The notes below the pieces were generated by a model. That model was not told the origin of the DNA and ran no database searches. It saw only the letters and a program-made list of their open reading frames with translations. Below are positions 61,615 through 64,000 of a stretch of DNA of 64,000 nt, piece by piece (positions within the stretch are counted from its first letter, which is position 1; each line of letters starts with the position of its first letter). A program made the translations under genes and the position numbers. The stretch lies in contig OZ220686.1 of assembly GCA_965116435.1 (NCBI GenBank), positions 620,001 to 684,000 on the forward strand, read 5' to 3'. This stretch comes from VXPQ01 sp965116435 (lineage in GTDB: Bacteria > Bacteroidota > Rhodothermia > Rhodothermales > VXPQ01).

Positions 61615-61687
61615 AGCTGGCGAAGGGACTCGAACCCCCAACCTGCTCATTACAAGTGAGCTGCTCTACCGGTTGAGCTACGCCAGC
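61615..61687 (-). tRNA. tRNA-Thr (TGT)
   Basis: Acceptor GCTGGCG/CGCCAGC, D-arm GCTCAACCGGTAGAGC, anticodon stem GCTCA/TGAGC with loop CTTGTAA (anticodon TGT) and T-arm TGGGGGTTCGAGTCCCT are visible. It is the first gene of the tRNA/ribosomal/RNA polymerase transcription unit. Confidence 0.95.
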
Positions 61688-61718
61688 TTCGCCATTTCGC
61701 GGGTAAGCACAGCCTGTT

Positions 61719-61747
61719 AAAGTACGCACTGCGGGGCACAATGTCAA
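61719..61747 (-). promoter_or_regulatory. Promoter of the tRNA-secE-nusG-rpl-rpoBC unit
   Basis: On the minus strand a perfect TTGACA (61742-61747) is spaced 17 bp from TACTTT (61719-61724), about 30 bp before tRNA-Thr(TGT). The strong -35 box and position fit a stable-RNA promoter. The rest of the interval up to dedA (61748-61896) shows nothing further. Confidence 0.7.
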
Positions 61748-61896
61748 CCTGCATGCCGAAAAAAGATACAAAGAACATATCCCGTAGCGGGCGCAAAGTT
61801 TCCGGATCGGGCGCGCTTTGTGCATTTTCTGTCGATTTCAGCAAGGCAAGCATCCTTTTGCGAACGCGCGGCGCGAAGCGGACCGGGTCAGCGCAG

Positions 61897-62520
61897 CTAT
61901 TTCTTTTGCATAGATCTCTTCTGCCTATACCGGCGCACGCCAGCGGCCAGCAAGACCAACGCGAAAAGCGCCAGCACGGCCTGCCCGTATCGCTGAAGCC
62001 AGCCCCCGATGTCCTCCCAATGATCGCCGAGGGCGTACCCGGCCCAGACAATCAGCACGATCCAGACGAGGGCGCTCAACGCGGACACCGCCGCCGTGCG
62101 CCAGGCGTTCAGGCGGGCCATGCCGACGACAAGTCCGACCACGCCGCGAAGCCCCGCCAGAAACCGGTTGGCGGCCACAAGGCCATACCCCCAGCGGTCC
62201 AGGCGCTGCCGGGCGGCGTCCATCCGCTCCGGGGGAACCCATCGGAACCAGCGCGACCGCAGCACGGCGTCGCCCACCGTATATCCGACAAGATACATGG
62301 TCATAAATCCCATCACGCTCCCCAACGTCGCCACGCCCGCCACCAGCGCGAAATGCAACGTGCCCACGCCCGCAAGATATCCGCCGAACGCCACCGCCAT
62401 ATCTCCGGGAATCGGAGGCAGGACATTTTCCCCGTAGGCTACGAGTAAAATGCCGGCATAGGCCCACGCCGGAGACAACCCCTCCAGCCATATCGCCAGA
62501 TCATGCAGCAGATCGCCCAT
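61897..62520 (-). CDS. DedA-family membrane protein
   Basis: The 207-residue protein has about five hydrophobic segments and the DedA/SNARE-associated family motifs: YGENVLPPIPGDMAVAFGGY near the N-terminus and NRFLAGLRGVVGLVVGMARL in the centre, with the conserved Arg residues. DedA proteins are thought to translocate polyprenyl-phosphate or phospholipid carriers across the inner membrane. The start lies inside the 3' end of ispF (20-bp overlap), indicating cotranscription. Confidence 0.88.
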   Translation of the reverse strand: MGDLLHDLAIWLEGLSPAWAYAGILLVAYGENVLPPIPGDMAVAFGGYLAGVGTLHFALVAGVATLGSVMGFMTMYLVGYTVGDAVLRSRWFRWVPPERMDAARQRLDRWGYGLVAANRFLAGLRGVVGLVVGMARLNAWRTAAVSALSALVWIVLIVWAGYALGDHWEDIGGWLQRYGQAVLALFALVLLAAGVRRYRQKRSMQKK

Positions 62521-62998
62521 CCTGCTCCGTCGCTGTAATGGTGCACACGGCGAAGGCCGCCGCTCCTTCCCCGCGCCCCGTGGCGTCCATGGTCTCGTGG
62601 GTCGTGGCCTTTACGGATACGGCGCCTTCCCCGAGGGAAAGACACTCGGCGATGACCGCGCACATGCGGGGCGCATAGGGCCGCAGGCGCGGACGCTCAA
62701 GCACCACCGTCGCATCGACATTGTGCGCGCGGTATCCGGCGTCCATAAGCTTGTCGGCCACGGAGCGCAGCAAATCGACGCCCGCAAGGCCTGCCCAACG
62801 CGCATCCGTATCGGGAAAATGGGCGCCTATGTCGCCCAGCGCCGCTGCGCCAAGCAACGCATCGGCAATCGCGTGCAACAGCACGTCGGCGTCGGAATGC
62901 CCGGCAAGGCCCTTGTCGAACGGAATTTCTACCCCGCCGATCATCAGGGGGCGCCCCGCTACAAGACGGTGGACGTCGTATCCGAAACCGATTCTCAT
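62501..62998 (-). CDS. ispF: 2-C-methyl-D-erythritol 2,4-cyclodiphosphate synthase
   Basis: The 165-residue enzyme has the zinc-site motif GYDVHRLV at 6-13 (Asp8, His10), HSDADVLLHAIADALLGAAA, GDIGAHFPDTD and the C-terminal KATTHETMDATGRGEGAAAF. It performs the fifth step of the MEP isoprenoid pathway. Its ATG overlaps the ispD stop by four bases (62995-62998), so the two are coupled, though kept as separate genes and not fused as in some bacteria. Confidence 0.97.
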   Translation of the reverse strand: MRIGFGYDVHRLVAGRPLMIGGVEIPFDKGLAGHSDADVLLHAIADALLGAAALGDIGAHFPDTDARWAGLAGVDLLRSVADKLMDAGYRAHNVDATVVLERPRLRPYAPRMCAVIAECLSLGEGAVSVKATTHETMDATGRGEGAAAFAVCTITATEQDGRSAA

Positions 62999-63729
62999 GC
63001 GTCTGTGGAGGCTGTGCGGTCCGAGGCAGACTGAATGATGCCCATCAGCTTGTAATCCGTGGCCGTGGTCACCTTGATGTTCAGGGCGCTTCCCTCCACC
63101 ATCGTCACCGGACGACCGATATGTTGCACAAGCATCACATCGTCCGAGGCTTCGATCCCCTCGCGGCGCGCCGTGCGGTGCGCCTCTTCCAGCCAGGCGC
63201 GGCGAAAGGCCTGCGGCGTCTGCATGCGATAGAGGTGCGTCCGGTCCACGGTTTCGCCAAACGCGCCGCCGGACGCGAAGCGCAACGTATCCGAAACGGG
63301 TAAGGCCAGCGCCGCCGCCCCCTTCCCGATGGCTGTAAAAACCAGCGTATCGATGCAACGCGCAGGCACAAAAGGACGCACCGCATCGTGCACAAGCACA
63401 ATGTCCTTGTCTGGCGAGACCGTCTCGACCGAAGGGGCTGCCGCAAGCGCCGCCTCCACGGAAGCCTGTCGGGTGTCGCCGCCCGGCGTCACCGTATGGA
63501 TTTTCTGGAACCCGCGGGCCTGCAAATCCAGCGTCAGCCACTCCGTATCGCCCTCCGGCGCCGCCACCACGATATAATTGACGCGGGGATGCTTCTCGAA
63601 TACGCGGAGCGTTTGCGCAAGAAGCGGGGCGCCGCCCAAATCGCGGTATTGCTTGCGTTGCCCCCCCATGCGCATGCCGCTGCCTGCAGCCGGGATAAGT
63701 ACGGTGACGATGGGTAATACGGTCTTCAC
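62995..63729 (-). CDS. ispD: 2-C-methyl-D-erythritol 4-phosphate cytidylyltransferase
   Basis: The 244-residue protein shows the nucleotidyltransferase signature VLIPAAGSGMRMGGQRKQYR with the catalytic Arg and Lys, then VLVHDAVRPFVPARCIDTLV and LYRMQTPQAFRRAWLEEAHR. VTMVEGSALNIKVTTATDYK ends the domain as in the family. It attaches CMP to methylerythritol phosphate in isoprenoid synthesis. It is followed directly by ispF and preceded by queA across a copy of the dispersed palindrome. Confidence 0.97.
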   Translation of the reverse strand: MKTVLPIVTVLIPAAGSGMRMGGQRKQYRDLGGAPLLAQTLRVFEKHPRVNYIVVAAPEGDTEWLTLDLQARGFQKIHTVTPGGDTRQASVEAALAAAPSVETVSPDKDIVLVHDAVRPFVPARCIDTLVFTAIGKGAAALALPVSDTLRFASGGAFGETVDRTHLYRMQTPQAFRRAWLEEAHRTARREGIEASDDVMLVQHIGRPVTMVEGSALNIKVTTATDYKLMGIIQSASDRTASTDA

Positions 63730-63790
63730 GGCGTTTCCAGGTCCACAGGCAGAGCGCGGCGCCGGCGCAACGCCGGGCTGCTACAGGGCG

Positions 63791-63822
63791 GCCTGATCGA
63801 AGTGGGCTTGATCAGCGCATCC
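63791..63822 (+). repeat. Dispersed intergenic palindrome, copy E
   Basis: GCCTGATCGAAGTGGGCTTG followed by ATCAGCGCATCC matches the family core. It lies between queA and ispD, 5 bp past the queA stop codon in the direction of transcription. Confidence 0.9.
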
Positions 63823-63826
63823 TGCA

Positions 63827-64000
63827 CTATAATATAAGCATCGCGTCCCCAAAAGAGAACAGGCGATACTCCTCCTTCACGGCAAGGCTGTAGGAATCCA
63901 TAACGAAGTCGTGCCCGGCGAACGCCGCCGCAAGCATCAGCAACGTACTTCTGGGTTGATGAAAGTTCGTAAGCAACCGCTCGGTGATTCTGAATTTATA
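63827..64000 (-). CDS. queA: tRNA preQ1(34) S-adenosylmethionine ribosyltransferase-isomerase, C-terminal end
   Basis: Only the last 57 residues lie in the window. ITERLLTNFHQPRSTLLMLA and EEYRLFSFGDAMLIL-stop are the conserved C-terminal motifs of QueA, which builds epoxyqueuosine in tRNA. Between them AFAGHDFVMDSYSLAVKEEY also fits. The gene continues beyond base 64000. Confidence 0.9.
   Translation of the reverse strand, partial: YKFRITERLLTNFHQPRSTLLMLAAAFAGHDFVMDSYSLAVKEEYRLFSFGDAMLIL

Overview
The window is 64 kb of GC-rich bacterial chromosome. Several traits point to the Bacteroidota, most likely a Rhodothermia-type lineage. There is a PorV/PorQ-family outer-membrane protein, a Calx-beta surface protein ending in a type IX secretion (T9SS) sorting domain, and adjacent spmA/spmB-type gate proteins. 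The tRNA-Thr-Tyr-Gly-Thr / tRNA-Trp-secE-nusG-rplKAJL-rpoBC block is arranged in the Bacteroidota manner. Both ends are cut inside genes: a phosphodiesterase at the left and queA at the right.

Layout. 1-790 holds the 3' end of an alkaline-phosphatase-superfamily gene, followed by a 46-bp tandem repeat. 1027-6693 is a minus-strand pstSCAB-phoU phosphate-uptake operon that ends in a PorV-like gene. 6863-11384 reads plus: a methylmalonyl-CoA epimerase with an extra C-terminal domain, uvrC, and an spmA/spmB-like pair. 11399-24735 carries an M14 carboxypeptidase, dnaE, a class-I glutamine amidotransferase-like hydrolase, a lytic transglycosylase, ppk1, dnaG, a polyphosphate glucokinase and dapD. 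24798-31885 holds small unknowns, a SPOR lipoprotein, a polyprenyl diphosphate synthase, and a secreted ThuA/sugar-dehydrogenase protein with a cytochrome c. 32025-35354 is the Calx-beta/T9SS protein, whose likely signal-peptide region sits in a different frame behind a run of ten G, plus a duplicated orphan copy of its sorting signal. 35662-37065 is a hemY-type protoporphyrinogen oxidase.

37080-39722 looks like an acquired island. It has an RloA-like AAA ATPase overlapping a truncated RloB-like gene (AbiL-type phage defence), a 23-bp tandem repeat, a 153-bp duplication of the neighbouring fadE 3' end, and an orphan HigA-type antitoxin with a consensus-like promoter. 39593-47701 is a complete fatty-acid beta-oxidation operon (acyl-CoA ligase, fadN-like, fadA, fadE). 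48093-49010 is a DUF4097 protein. 49408-61687 is the RNA polymerase/ribosomal protein/tRNA operon, without tuf at its usual place. 61897-64000 holds dedA, ispF, ispD and queA.

Metabolic themes fit together. Phosphate import (Pst/PhoU), polyphosphate synthesis (Ppk1) and polyphosphate use (polyphosphate glucokinase) lie within 22 kb. Fatty acids are activated and degraded by one operon. Three features recur across the window: five copies of a dispersed intergenic palindrome built on CTGATC-N11-GATCAG; two tandem arrays that grow out of a gene's stop codon; and short tandem repeats beside intergenic elements.
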